Assembly: GCF_947648125.1 (NCBI RefSeq)
Contig: NZ_CANSMR010000014.1
Span: 124,001-188,000, forward strand
DNA length: 64,000 nt
Source: an uncultured Bradyrhizobium sp.
Lineage (GTDB): Bacteria; Pseudomonadota; Alphaproteobacteria; Rhizobiales; Xanthobacteraceae
Reading direction: 5' to 3'
Below the pieces are notes generated by a model, which was not told the origin of the DNA, made no database searches, and saw only the letters and a list, made by a program, of their open reading frames with translations. This document shows, one piece after another, positions 9,539-18,173 of this stretch; position 1 is the first letter of the stretch; the number at the start of each line of letters is the position of its first letter. The translations under genes and the position numbers were made by a program.

Positions 9539-11257
9539 TTATACCCCCGATATCCAGCTCAGAAGAATTGCCTTGGACTGGTTGTTGCACAATACGCGAA
9601 CGCTTTCGGTAGCCCTCGTCATGCCTGTGTAGAAAAGGCTTCGTTCGAAGGCATGATCGGCCAAGTCAACGTCTGTCAGAATTACAATTTTGTTTTCCAT
9701 TCCCTTGAATGCGTGGACACTTGCATACCTAGTGGCGCCTGCTCCATGCCGCATGGGCCTCAAAATGAACTCTTCGCTGCTGATCCGCGCAGCTGCGCTC
9801 TGACTGTCGGCTCGAAAGGAAAGTATTGTTATCTCTGAGGGTTTGTAGCCATTCGCGGTGAATTCGCGTAGAAGGCGCACAATTTCTTCTGACTGCTCGG
9901 CTTCGCTTCCGTAAAAGCGCACATCGTAGTTGGCGATACTGCTGCCTGACCTCATGTAATCCGAGTACACTTGGGTACCGAGCCCGGCCAACTTTACTGC
10001 GGTCTCACCGACGATCCGATAGTTGCGGCAGTTCTCCGCCAACTTCCATCTCACGGGATTGGCCGCAATTTCCAAATTGGCGAGGGACTTGCGTAATGGC
10101 TCGCGATCCGTGAGCACTTGGTTTTCAAAATCTCCGAAAAGTGCGAAAGCCCCTTTGGCTACGCCTCCTACTAGAAAGCGTGCAAGACAGTCCCACAACC
10201 TGGGTCGCGCCAACAAATCTTGTGCTTCGTCGAGGACCAAATAGTCAAATCGGGCCTCAGCCGAGAAATCAGGGTCCGTTAGCCGCGCTTCCAGCAGGTC
10301 TGGCAATTCATGTTCCCAAAAATGCTGAGTAGGAGAAGCTGGAATTGGTACCTCACTCATTTCGGCCATCACTTGGATGGCGCGACCTACTATCAGGTTC
10401 GGAGGGGCCGTACCCGCCGTTCCGATTTTCTCTCTCATCCAATTACCGATCAATTGATTGAAGCAAAGCAACGCGACCCTTTTTCCCTTCTCGGCCGTGC
10501 GTTGAGCAATTTCCATCGCTATCAGCGTTTTTCCCGTTCCCGCGCCGCCCGAAATGATCGTGCGCTCGTTCAATTCCACCAGTTGGAGTACCGGTTTCTG
10601 CTGCGCTCTCAGCAATTGTTCTAGGTCGTGCTGCCTTCGGTTTATCTCCTCGCGAGCGCCTGGCCGAAATTTTTGAACTGGCACGCAGCACTTTATTATC
10701 GCCTCGATTTGGTCCGCTGAAAGTCCACGAGAAAGTGGCTTCAGATCCACATCAGCTTCAATACTCTTGGCAATCCTCGCCCTAAGGTCCACCTCTAATG
10801 CCTTGGCATCGCCAAATCTTCGAAACGCCCTCGCATCCATCAACTCCCACGGTGCAACAGAAATATTCGGCAAGAGAGCGAAGGAGGAGCGAGGGAAAAC
10901 GCAGCATTGGACGATTGGCAAACTTGCGAACTGAGGCGCCAGAGTCTTCAAACGTCGGTGAAACGTCCCGCGCGCATCAGCAACTTGCTTGAAGGGCGAA
11001 CGTTCAATTGTAGGCGGAGACCACTTTTCTCCATCGAACGAGATGTTCTCATGAGATTTGACCTCCACACACATCGCTCCCAAGTCGGGAACTATGATCA
11101 CAAAATCTATCTCGGTTCGGCGCCGGCGATTCCAAGGTGCCAAATCAAGGGAATGCAAGACAACCCACTCAGATGAGCAGGCGTTCAACATATTGAAGAC
11201 ATCACGTTCGCCAGGCGGCGTTCGTTCATCCATAAATGACGGGATCATTCGCGCCAT
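9539..11257 (-). CDS. NERD-domain nuclease fused to a superfamily I (UvrD/Rep-like) helicase
   Basis: 572 aa. Residues 15-125 form a NERD (nuclease-related) domain: RRTEIDFVIIVPD followed by MCVEVKSHE, the D...ExK pattern of a PD-(D/E)XK fold. A superfamily I helicase follows: Walker A SGGAGTGKTLIAM at about 236, Walker B DYLVLDEAQDLL at about 341, a late motif ASVHAFKGMENKIVILTD at about 515, and TGMTRATESVRVL near the end. Such proteins would couple unwinding to cleavage. It overlaps the preceding gene by 13 bp. An alternative ATG at 11248 would give the common ATGA overlap. It occupies the operon position where DISARM would have other effectors, so it is a likely substitute for the missing PLD nuclease DrmC. 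That role is inference. Confidence 0.85.
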   Translation of the reverse strand: MARMIPSFMDERTPPGERDVFNMLNACSSEWVVLHSLDLAPWNRRRRTEIDFVIIVPDLGAMCVEVKSHENISFDGEKWSPPTIERSPFKQVADARGTFHRRLKTLAPQFASLPIVQCCVFPRSSFALLPNISVAPWELMDARAFRRFGDAKALEVDLRARIAKSIEADVDLKPLSRGLSADQIEAIIKCCVPVQKFRPGAREEINRRQHDLEQLLRAQQKPVLQLVELNERTIISGGAGTGKTLIAMEIAQRTAEKGKRVALLCFNQLIGNWMREKIGTAGTAPPNLIVGRAIQVMAEMSEVPIPASPTQHFWEHELPDLLEARLTDPDFSAEARFDYLVLDEAQDLLARPRLWDCLARFLVGGVAKGAFALFGDFENQVLTDREPLRKSLANLEIAANPVRWKLAENCRNYRIVGETAVKLAGLGTQVYSDYMRSGSSIANYDVRFYGSEAEQSEEIVRLLREFTANGYKPSEITILSFRADSQSAAARISSEEFILRPMRHGAGATRYASVHAFKGMENKIVILTDVDLADHAFERSLFYTGMTRATESVRVLCNNQSKAILLSWISGV

Positions 11258-12849
11258 TGGTCAGCCATTCTCAAATCTTGAACAAGCTTCAGCTTGGCTT
11301 CAGGCACTCTGAATCCCTTTTCTATACCAAAGACCCGCAGGAAAACGAAATCACCGCGCACACCAAACGACGCTGGAATATTGACCCGAAAGCCCGTCGT
11401 CGCCGGCAGTTTGCTCCGAATGTCGGGTAGTAACTTGAGCAGTATGCCAGACAACTCCTCGTCAAGAATCTCCCTCTCCAAGAACCCGGTCTGGATAGCT
11501 TCGCCGCGTGAGCGACGAATCTCTTCCCACGCAAGCTGCCAAAGAGGAAGAATCGTACCATTTGAGGCCGTCACGGTTTCACTACCAAGGCCAAGCACTT
11601 CAAGCAGAAGCTTGAAGTGCTTCTTCTCCAGTGGAGCGTGGATCACGGTGGATGGAGATCTAGACCAATGATGAACCAATGTCCGCAATGACACTAACTC
11701 TATTCCCGATTCCTTTAGACGCCGAATCAGGTCGAACATTCCGCTCTCGATCTCGCGTCGCAGATGCGATTTCCATAAGCTGCTGTAACGACCGCCTGCA
11801 TGAAGACCGCCGAAGCTAACGTCCGAGATTGATGGCTTGATCAGGAACATGCCCTCAGTAAGCGTGAGTCCTGGGATACGGTTCCCTATAGCCTGATGCG
11901 CACCAGAATCTGGATCAAAGCTCAACACTGGAGCGTAGGGTGGATAGAAGATTGCATGGTCCTCATCGATCTGTACAAGTGTTGCTGCGCGAGCCTCGCC
12001 CCCTTGGACGATCTGCTTGAAAAGCTCCAGTTCGTCGGGAATACCGCCACGATCTGCGCCCGGATCTTCACCGTAGTATGTTGTCCGACTTGCCCAATTG
12101 AACTTGCTTCCGGTGACAGCCCCATCTGCCAATCGATGATCTGAATTCCGACCTGCAAGGACTGGATCATAGCCGAAATCTGGCTCGTCCTTGCTTCCCC
12201 ACCACACCACTTGTTCAAGTCGAGCATATCGCGGTGCGTTTATCAGCGCGTCTGGCGCCGAGCCCCAGCCGAAGGCACGCAAAGGCCCTACTTTTATTAA
12301 AGCATCGAACGGACTCAGTTCGCGATAGCCACGGACTGAGTTGACAAAAACATCGTCCGGCAAGCGGTTGGTGCTTCTGTCGTCGAAGAGTGACTTGAAA
12401 TGTTGCCGGGCACGAACATGACAATAGATTCTGAAATCAGCACCCGTTGCACGAAGGGATTGAATTATCTCAACCACCTTGGCCCGAACAGGATTGCCCG
12501 TCGAGGCAAGTGCCTCCATTGCTCGAAATGCGTCTTCATAGAGCGCACTGACGTCTGCCCCCCATCTTTTTCGTACCGCTTCGCGCTGCCCTATGAGATC
12601 CGACATCGCTTCTACCGTCGTTTCGTCGAACTTTACTGGCACAGTAAGCCATTCCGAAAGTATGGTTCTCAACCCATCTGATATGTCGAGGCCTTGCTGA
12701 TCACCTGATTCCCGAAGAGCGACAATTATCTGTCTCAAATTTCGGCGAAGGATTCCGAAATACGGCGACGCAACTTCGTGTCGCTCGATGCTTTGAGTTT
12801 TCGATCTGTCGAGAAAATCAAAGAGTTCCGATACTGTGACTACCATCAT
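11245..12849 (-). CDS. Unrecognised DISARM-operon protein (534 aa)
   Basis: I do not recognise this family. The first 150 residues look helical. The middle part is richer in beta structure and aromatic residues (GYRELSPFDALIKVGPLRAFGW, VVWWGSKDEPDFGYDP). The C-terminal part ends FVFLRVFGIEKGFRVPEAKL. No nucleotide-binding, nuclease or membrane motif is visible. It overlaps the gene before it by 4 bp (ATGA) and the NERD-helicase gene after it by 13 bp, so it is translationally coupled inside the defence operon and is probably a structural or sensing subunit. It and the neighbouring 373-aa protein together occupy the place of the large uncharacterised DrmE of class 2 DISARM. Whether they are diverged halves of it cannot be judged by eye. 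Confidence 0.6.
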   Translation of the reverse strand: MMVVTVSELFDFLDRSKTQSIERHEVASPYFGILRRNLRQIIVALRESGDQQGLDISDGLRTILSEWLTVPVKFDETTVEAMSDLIGQREAVRKRWGADVSALYEDAFRAMEALASTGNPVRAKVVEIIQSLRATGADFRIYCHVRARQHFKSLFDDRSTNRLPDDVFVNSVRGYRELSPFDALIKVGPLRAFGWGSAPDALINAPRYARLEQVVWWGSKDEPDFGYDPVLAGRNSDHRLADGAVTGSKFNWASRTTYYGEDPGADRGGIPDELELFKQIVQGGEARAATLVQIDEDHAIFYPPYAPVLSFDPDSGAHQAIGNRIPGLTLTEGMFLIKPSISDVSFGGLHAGGRYSSLWKSHLRREIESGMFDLIRRLKESGIELVSLRTLVHHWSRSPSTVIHAPLEKKHFKLLLEVLGLGSETVTASNGTILPLWQLAWEEIRRSRGEAIQTGFLEREILDEELSGILLKLLPDIRSKLPATTGFRVNIPASFGVRGDFVFLRVFGIEKGFRVPEAKLKLVQDLRMADQWRE

Positions 12850-13967
12850 CGGCTCCCTTTCTTTAGCTGCAAGAGGCGGATGCCCGCAGGAACGCCCAGT
12901 CGCCCCCTATTGACTTCAGGATCTTCGACGAACCATTGGCGCAAGCCGACGAGGCGATTGCCCACTGTCTCGGATCGTTCTCTGTCTACACTTCGGTTGA
13001 TTACGCCAATAACATCGGACCGCTGAAATTGCGGAAGGTCGATGACCTTGAGGAAGGATGCATCGCCGTCGGCCACGACCAATGCGGTTTCGGGTCCCGG
13101 ACGATCAATCTCCTCAGTTCTGGAGTTGAAAAAATTGACGCGGGACACTCGATTCGAGCTTGACCACCCATGCACAGCCAAAAGCTCAGGCAAACCGTAT
13201 TCCAATCCCTCACACTTGAATCGGATCGACGCGCAAGCTGCATGAGTTGCGGATTTGCCCGTGGCGCGTCCTGCAAAGCACAGGCCCGAAAATGATTCTC
13301 TGACGTTTTGAGAAACAATCTGCGCGCCTTCAATTATTTGTTCATAGGCAGAAGCGGGCAAGGCGCCCTCGCCATTGATCAGTTTGGGCAGTGGATCTCC
13401 ATCGATCCGCAGGTTCACCGCAGACTTTGGAGTAAATTGCCAAGTGCCGCCGTCGTGGCGCGTGACAATTCCCAAGGCACCAGAATCCTTTATCGCGGTG
13501 ATTTGAAACGGCCCTTTGCGCTGGCTGTGACGCAGCAAGCCGCTTGCCTCTGCCACGTAACCACAGCGCTTCAATTCAGGACGGCAGCGGACATCGCAGA
13601 TTGCACACGCTCTCAGATATTGGCTCGCGTACTGCAATAGTGCGTGATAGTGGCCCGTTAGGTTGGTCGCTTCAGTTCGACCCAGATCTCTGACAAGCGC
13701 ACCTAGGACTATCAATCCGGCTGCAGGGGAATCACACGGCATCGAAACAACAGCAATTCTCCGCTGGTTCGACTCTTGGTCGCGCCACCCGTAGCCAAAT
13801 CTAACGAGAAACTCGACCCACTTGGGTGCTGGTCGCCATTCTCCTTGAAATTCAGAAAAAAGTGCTTTCAACCGGCCCCCCGGCATTGAACTACTGGATT
13901 GGTCTCCCACACAAGCAGCCGACCCTGAAGCGAACTGGCTAGACCGGCCCCCTAGACCAGTGCACAT
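12846..13967 (-). CDS. Unrecognised DISARM-operon protein (373 aa)
   Basis: Second gene of the operon, 36 bp after the methyltransferase and overlapping the next gene by 4 bp. Internal ATG codons, such as the one at 13886 (MPGGRLKALFSEF), are alternative starts because the first 27 residues are low complexity. A small cysteine group (CAICDVRCRPELKRCGY) at about residues 118-136 could bind a metal. The segment CFAGRATGKSATHAA at about 230 resembles a P-loop but lacks the G-x4-GK[ST] order. The C-terminal part reads TALVVADGDASFLKVIDL, a beta strand followed by acidic residues. Function unknown. Conserved tight coupling makes it a system component rather than a passenger. Confidence 0.55.
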   Translation of the reverse strand: MCTGLGGRSSQFASGSAACVGDQSSSSMPGGRLKALFSEFQGEWRPAPKWVEFLVRFGYGWRDQESNQRRIAVVSMPCDSPAAGLIVLGALVRDLGRTEATNLTGHYHALLQYASQYLRACAICDVRCRPELKRCGYVAEASGLLRHSQRKGPFQITAIKDSGALGIVTRHDGGTWQFTPKSAVNLRIDGDPLPKLINGEGALPASAYEQIIEGAQIVSQNVRESFSGLCFAGRATGKSATHAACASIRFKCEGLEYGLPELLAVHGWSSSNRVSRVNFFNSRTEEIDRPGPETALVVADGDASFLKVIDLPQFQRSDVIGVINRSVDRERSETVGNRLVGLRQWFVEDPEVNRGRLGVPAGIRLLQLKKGSR

Positions 13968-14003
13968 TAGCTCAGTTGCAACCCATGGTGCAAAATCTTT
14001 GAT

Positions 14004-15596
14004 CTAACTTGCTTTTCTTAGCTTTTCGCGATTTGTGGAGGATTGCGCGCTTGTCAGAAGACCGAGCAACGCCCCGGCAATCTTCCGCGCAAGGAACGGC
14101 GGAACAGCGTTACCCACCTGCACGTATTGCTCTGTTCGATTTCCCTTGAAAAGGTAGTTGTCTGGAAAGGTCTGGAGCCGAGCGGCCTCCCTGACGGTCA
14201 GGCTTCTGCACTGGATCGGATCAGGATGAATGAAATAGTGGCCGTCCTTGGAAATGTGGCTCGTGATCGTTGTAGACGGCCGCCTCCAAAGCTGGACTCG
14301 GAACCGATCCGCGAATTTCCCTGTCTCCCAGTTACGATGGTCGGGCGCCAACTCACGCGGGAAGTCCTTCGCCTTTGGAGATACGCCCGCAACTCTTCCG
14401 TACAGTGACGCAAAAAAATAGCGTCCGAGATCAGCGAGCATGTGACCACGTGTTTCGTTGTTCGGAAAGCACTTCAGTTTGGCATCGACAAGCCAGCGTT
14501 TGAGATCGGCAGGGCATCGGGCCCCGACTCCCGAATAGTTACCTCCGGAACGTCGCTTGATCCTACCCGTCTTCGCAAGGGCACTCGCAATATGTCCAGC
14601 GCGCTTCCGGAAGGCCTCGTTTTCCCTTGCAGCAAGGCCGGTTGGCATCTTGGCCACCTGACGCATTATCTGAGAGGACTTCGCCTTCCAAAGGTCCTCG
14701 TCGTCCTCCCCTGAGCTCAATCCGCTTCGAAGCCTCGGCATGCCCTTCAGGACGTCCTGTACGGTGACTGCGCGATCTGATTTCGGGATCAGTGCGGCAT
14801 CTACCAGCCCATCGAGATTCCGAGCGATATCGGCGCGTACGCCCACAATGATCACGCGGTGACGCGATTGGGGCACGCCATGGTCCTCGGCCTTCACGAC
14901 GAAATCGTAGGCCGGGGGATGCCCTGCCCCACTGGAGAATACCGGTCCGAAACGCGGCGTGAGCGGGATGAGTTTGTATGAACCACCGCCCACACGGCCC
15001 AAATCATCGAGCACCTGATCGAATACACGCTCTCCGTTTACAGACGACGAGAGGAGCCCCTTGACATTCTCCATGACAAACGCCGCCGGCATCAGCTGTT
15101 GAAGTATGCGGATGTATTCCCTGTACAGGAAGTGGCGATGGTCCCTGCTCGCCTCGTAACCTTCTGTACCCCGGTTTCTCGCCCTGCCGACGAGGGAATA
15201 TGCCTGACAAGGCGGACCTCCGATCAGGATAACGTTGCGCCCAAACCTGTTGCTGATCTGCCTGAGACGAATGTCAATCTCGGCGATGCCCTTGGGCGAG
15301 CCCAGTTCGAGCTTCACCGTTTCAAGGCAGGCGCACTTCCACTCTGCCGGATAAGCAGACATCCAGTCCGGCTCTGGAATCTCGCCATTAAGGAAGCGGT
15401 AATAGTCGGGCGGCGGACGGCCATCGAATTGACGCACGAAGCTTCGCAGCCGAAGGGTCTCGAAGGCGGAATCCTCCTTTTCAACCGAAAGCACGACCCG
15501 AAAGGGACGCACGCCATCCTTACGGACGCTGGAAAAACCTTCGGCAAGCCCGCCTGGGCCCGCGAAGAGGTCAACGATGGCAAATTCGGTTTGCAT
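14004..15596 (-). CDS. C5-cytosine DNA methyltransferase (DrmMII-like)
   Basis: 530 aa, with the full motif set of a DNA (cytosine-5) methyltransferase: motif I VDLFAGPGGLAEGF at about residue 8, motif IV GGPPCQAYSLVGR at about 125 with the catalytic Cys, motif VI ENVKGL, motif VIII GVPQSRHRVIIVG, and motif X QVGNAVPPFLARKIA near the end. It would mark host DNA so that the DISARM-like proteins attack only unmodified DNA, as DrmMII does in class 2 DISARM. It is the first gene of the minus-strand operon and is divergent from a Vsr endonuclease across a 69-bp gap that must hold both promoters. The target-recognition region lies between motifs VIII and X; the sequence recognised cannot be predicted. 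Confidence 0.92.
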   Translation of the reverse strand: MQTEFAIVDLFAGPGGLAEGFSSVRKDGVRPFRVVLSVEKEDSAFETLRLRSFVRQFDGRPPPDYYRFLNGEIPEPDWMSAYPAEWKCACLETVKLELGSPKGIAEIDIRLRQISNRFGRNVILIGGPPCQAYSLVGRARNRGTEGYEASRDHRHFLYREYIRILQQLMPAAFVMENVKGLLSSSVNGERVFDQVLDDLGRVGGGSYKLIPLTPRFGPVFSSGAGHPPAYDFVVKAEDHGVPQSRHRVIIVGVRADIARNLDGLVDAALIPKSDRAVTVQDVLKGMPRLRSGLSSGEDDEDLWKAKSSQIMRQVAKMPTGLAARENEAFRKRAGHIASALAKTGRIKRRSGGNYSGVGARCPADLKRWLVDAKLKCFPNNETRGHMLADLGRYFFASLYGRVAGVSPKAKDFPRELAPDHRNWETGKFADRFRVQLWRRPSTTITSHISKDGHYFIHPDPIQCRSLTVREAARLQTFPDNYLFKGNRTEQYVQVGNAVPPFLARKIAGALLGLLTSAQSSTNREKLRKAS

Positions 15597-15665
15597 TCAC
15601 CCCTTCTCAAATGAGCATCTCAAACCATAATCAACCAAAGCGAAGGCCGACGCCAGGAAAAGTTG

Positions 15666-16142
15666 ATGGTAGATGTTGTCGATAGGATAACGCGCTCGAG
15701 GATGATGGCTGGCATCCGAGGCAAGAACACAAAGCCCGAACTGGTGCTGCGGCATGCCCTGCATCGACTCGGTCTGCGATACAGGCTACATGTGTCGACC
15801 CTTCCTGGCCGCCCCGATATCGTCATGCCAAAGTATCGCGCGATCGTCCAGGTGCAGGGGTGCTTTTGGCACCGGCATGAGGGCTGTTCATTTGCCACGA
15901 TTCCGGCCTCGAACATCAAGTTCTGGGACTCCAAGTTCGCGGAGACCATAAGACGCGATCACCGCAATCTTGAAGCCCTGCGTCGGCTCGGCTGGCGAGT
16001 AGCCGTAGTCTGGGAATGCGCGATCAACAAGGAGGGCGGAGATGCGGTTGCCACAAGGGTAGCAATGTGGCTGTCGTCCAAGCGCGCCACTGCCGAAATC
16101 CCGGCTTGGCGGACTGCCACTGCGGTCAGGACAAGATCCTAA
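15666..16142 (+). CDS. vsr: Very short patch repair (Vsr) endonuclease
   Basis: About 158 aa from the ATG at 15666, which has AGGAAAAG upstream; a TTG at 15663 is the alternative. The protein shows the Vsr signature: SRMMAGIRGKNTKPELVLR, then RPDIVMPKYRAIVQVQGCFWHRHEGC with the active-site Asp and zinc ligands, then the final strand LGWRVAVVWEC. Vsr nicks at T:G mismatches formed when 5-methylcytosine deaminates, and so protects genomes that carry a C5 methyltransferase. Its position head to head with the methyltransferase suggests it repairs the mutational cost of this system's own methylation. Clear family call. Confidence 0.92.
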   Translation: MVDVVDRITRSRMMAGIRGKNTKPELVLRHALHRLGLRYRLHVSTLPGRPDIVMPKYRAIVQVQGCFWHRHEGCSFATIPASNIKFWDSKFAETIRRDHRNLEALRRLGWRVAVVWECAINKEGGDAVATRVAMWLSSKRATAEIPAWRTATAVRTRS

Positions 16143-16602
16143 GACTACCGAACCGGCCTTCGATCCCGAGGTATTTTGCCATTGTCCAGCCCGAGCACGA
16201 AGGTAATCCCGTCAGCGTCTTGTTCGGCGAGCCTCGATTGTTCCGATATCCCCCGCCGCTATCACCCGCGACTTCGAGTTTAATCCGAACGTTTACGGCG
16301 ACTGAGCTCGTCCCGGCCCGTCGTGGGAAGACGACTCAAGAAGTCGCCCGTAACAGCATCGCATACGAGTTCTCAGTTTCATCCTAGGGAGCACCTCCGA
16401 GATTCGAACATCTAGATCTCCGTGCCACTGCTGCCGGCGCATGCAGACCTACGGGTCAACAAAAGCCCTCCGCCCCACTCGCGGCCATGAACTGAACTCT
16501 CCTCACCACCGCCGGCGCTCTCCTACGACCGCCGAAACATCTCCGCCCGTCGACTGAACCCCTCTCTCTATATGGGCTCGGACACGGCGCGGAAATCTCG
16601 GA
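16143..16602. other. Gap between vsr and the integrase gene
   Basis: No supported gene in this 460-bp stretch. A segment at 16400-16430 contains GATTCGAAC, which resembles a T-loop read in reverse, but the flanking stem does not pair and no tRNA can be folded. An integrase attachment site would be expected near here, but none could be identified without the matching repeat. Confidence 0.4.
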
Positions 16603-17808
16603 ATGGCTCGCATAAGGGTGCTAACTGCACTCAAGATCAGACAGAATCTCAAGCCGGGGATGTACGCCGACGGGCTCGGGCTCTACCTGAAGGTCCGCGC
16701 CGGCAATTCCAAGAGCTGGATTTTCCGGTATCGCACCGGCGGCAAGCTGCGGGACATGGGCCTTGGCCCGTTTCATACCGTGTCGCTTGCCGAAGCGCGG
16801 GAGAAGGCGGAGGCCTGCCGGGCCATGCGCCTCAAGGGCCTCGATCCGTTGAACGAGCGCCATAAAGAGCAGCAAGCCAGGACAGCCGAAGCGGCCGAGG
16901 CCATCACCTTCGAGAAATGTGCCGAGGCGTATATCACCGCCCACAAGGCCGGCTGGAAGAATGGCAAGCACGCCGACCAGTGGACAACTACACTCCAGAC
17001 CTATGTCTATCCCATCTTCAAAGACACGCCGGTTGCCGCGATCGACGACGCGTTGGTCCTGAAAGTCTTGCAGCCGATCTGGGAGGAAAAGACCGAGACG
17101 GCATCCCGTATCCGAGGCCGGATCGAGCGCATTCTCGACTTGGCTCGCGTCATGAAATACCGCACGGGCGACAACCCGGCCCGGTGGCGGGGTCATCTCG
17201 ACCATCTTCTGCCCAAGCGCTCGCGGGTGGCGACCGTCAACCATCATGCCGCCCTGCCGATCGACGAGACGCCCGGCTTCATCCAGACTCTCCAGCGGGA
17301 AGAAACCGTCGTCGCCCGTGCGCTGGAATTTTGCATTCTCAACGCGACCCGCACCAATGAGACGATGGGTATGCGCTGGAGCGAGTATGACGAGAAGGCT
17401 CGGCTCTGGACCGCGCCAGGCGCGCGCATGAAGGCGGGCCGCGATCACCGCATCCCGCTCGCCCCACGATCGCTGTCCATTCTCGCCGAGATGCAGGACA
17501 TCCGCAGCGGCGACTTCGTCTTTCCTGGAGGTGTGCAGGAACGGCCACTCAGCTCCATGGCATTCCTGATGTTACTGCGGCGGCTGGGGCGCAACGACAT
17601 CACCGCCCATGGTTTCCGCTCGACCTTCCGCGACTGGGCGGCGGAGCGCACCGACTTCCCGAACGAGGTCGTCGAGATGGCACTCGCCCACACGATCAGC
17701 AACAAGGTCGAAGCCGCCTACCGGCGGGGCGATCTGTTCGACAAGCGCCGGCAGCTTGCAGAAGCATGGGCCGCGTTCTGCGCTGGCACTGCCCCATCCA
17801 AGCCCTGA
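16603..17808 (+). CDS. P4-type tyrosine integrase
   Basis: 401 aa, the normal length for integrases with an N-terminal DUF4102 arm-binding domain (residues 1-95, including GMYADGLGLYLKVRAGNSKSW). The core-binding domain is at about 105-200 and the catalytic domain at 215-395. Catalytic residues are visible: Arg in LNATRTNETMGMRW, His and Arg in HGFRSTFRDW, the second His in ALAHTISN, and Tyr in VEAAYRRGDL. It would integrate and excise a genomic island at a tRNA or similar site. It is followed by a small AlpA-like regulator, the usual partner controlling excision. Confidence 0.93.
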   Translation: MARIRVLTALKIRQNLKPGMYADGLGLYLKVRAGNSKSWIFRYRTGGKLRDMGLGPFHTVSLAEAREKAEACRAMRLKGLDPLNERHKEQQARTAEAAEAITFEKCAEAYITAHKAGWKNGKHADQWTTTLQTYVYPIFKDTPVAAIDDALVLKVLQPIWEEKTETASRIRGRIERILDLARVMKYRTGDNPARWRGHLDHLLPKRSRVATVNHHAALPIDETPGFIQTLQREETVVARALEFCILNATRTNETMGMRWSEYDEKARLWTAPGARMKAGRDHRIPLAPRSLSILAEMQDIRSGDFVFPGGVQERPLSSMAFLMLLRRLGRNDITAHGFRSTFRDWAAERTDFPNEVVEMALAHTISNKVEAAYRRGDLFDKRRQLAEAWAAFCAGTAPSKP

Positions 17809-17884
17809 TCGTTTTCCGCTGGGAAACGCTCGCCCTTCCGCGCTTCAAGGCAGTGCGCAGCCATCCGCTCCCGTCCGCATCGAA

Positions 17885-17927
17885 TCCATATCCACCCGGA
17901 AGTCGAGAACTTCCGGATCAATATGGA
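17885..17927. promoter_or_regulatory. Inverted repeat just upstream of the AlpA-like gene
   Basis: Inner arms CCGGAAGT (17896-17903) and ACTTCCGG (17909-17916) with a 5-base loop are flanked by outer arms TCCATA (17885-17890) and TATGGA (17922-17927). The structure ends 7 bases before the ATG at 17935 and covers its ribosome site region. It could be an operator for the regulator itself or a translational hairpin. There is no T-run, so it is not a normal terminator. Confidence 0.4.
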
Positions 17928-17934
17928 GAGATAG

Positions 17935-18162
17935 ATGTCTCAACAACTCGAAAAGCCCCGAGGCGCGATGTCGGTCAACGACTTCGCCATCTGGGCCGGC
18001 ATCGGACGCACCACCGCATGGAAGGAAATCCGCGAGGGCCATCTTCGCGCGGTCAAGGTCAGCGCCCGCACCATCATCCGCTTCGCCGACGCCGAGAACT
18101 GGCTGGCCTCCCGGCCCCAGCTTTTCGTGCCGAACGCGCAGCCATCCCTCAACGCCAAATAG
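17935..18162 (+). CDS. AlpA/excisionase-like HTH protein
   Basis: 75 aa. Residues 12-60 form a small winged HTH of the MerR/AlpA type: MSVNDFAIWAGIGRTTAWKEIREG, then AVKVSARTIIRFADAENWLA. Proteins of this kind bind DNA beside integrase genes and act as recombination directionality factors or activators of the integrase. It follows the integrase by 126 bp and is preceded by GGAGAGATAG, a reasonable ribosome site. Its own hairpin at 17885-17927 may be its operator. Confidence 0.8.
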   Translation: MSQQLEKPRGAMSVNDFAIWAGIGRTTAWKEIREGHLRAVKVSARTIIRFADAENWLASRPQLFVPNAQPSLNAK

Positions 18163-18173
18163 GGATAGCCATC

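Noticed and set aside
12846-13967. P-loop reading of CFAGRATGKSATHAA in the 373-aa DISARM-operon protein
   Set aside because: The spacing does not fit G-x4-GK[ST], and no Walker B motif follows.
16395-16440. Possible tRNA 3' end on the minus strand (GATTCGAAC)
   Set aside because: The flanking bases do not form a T-arm stem and no anticodon or D-arm can be found.
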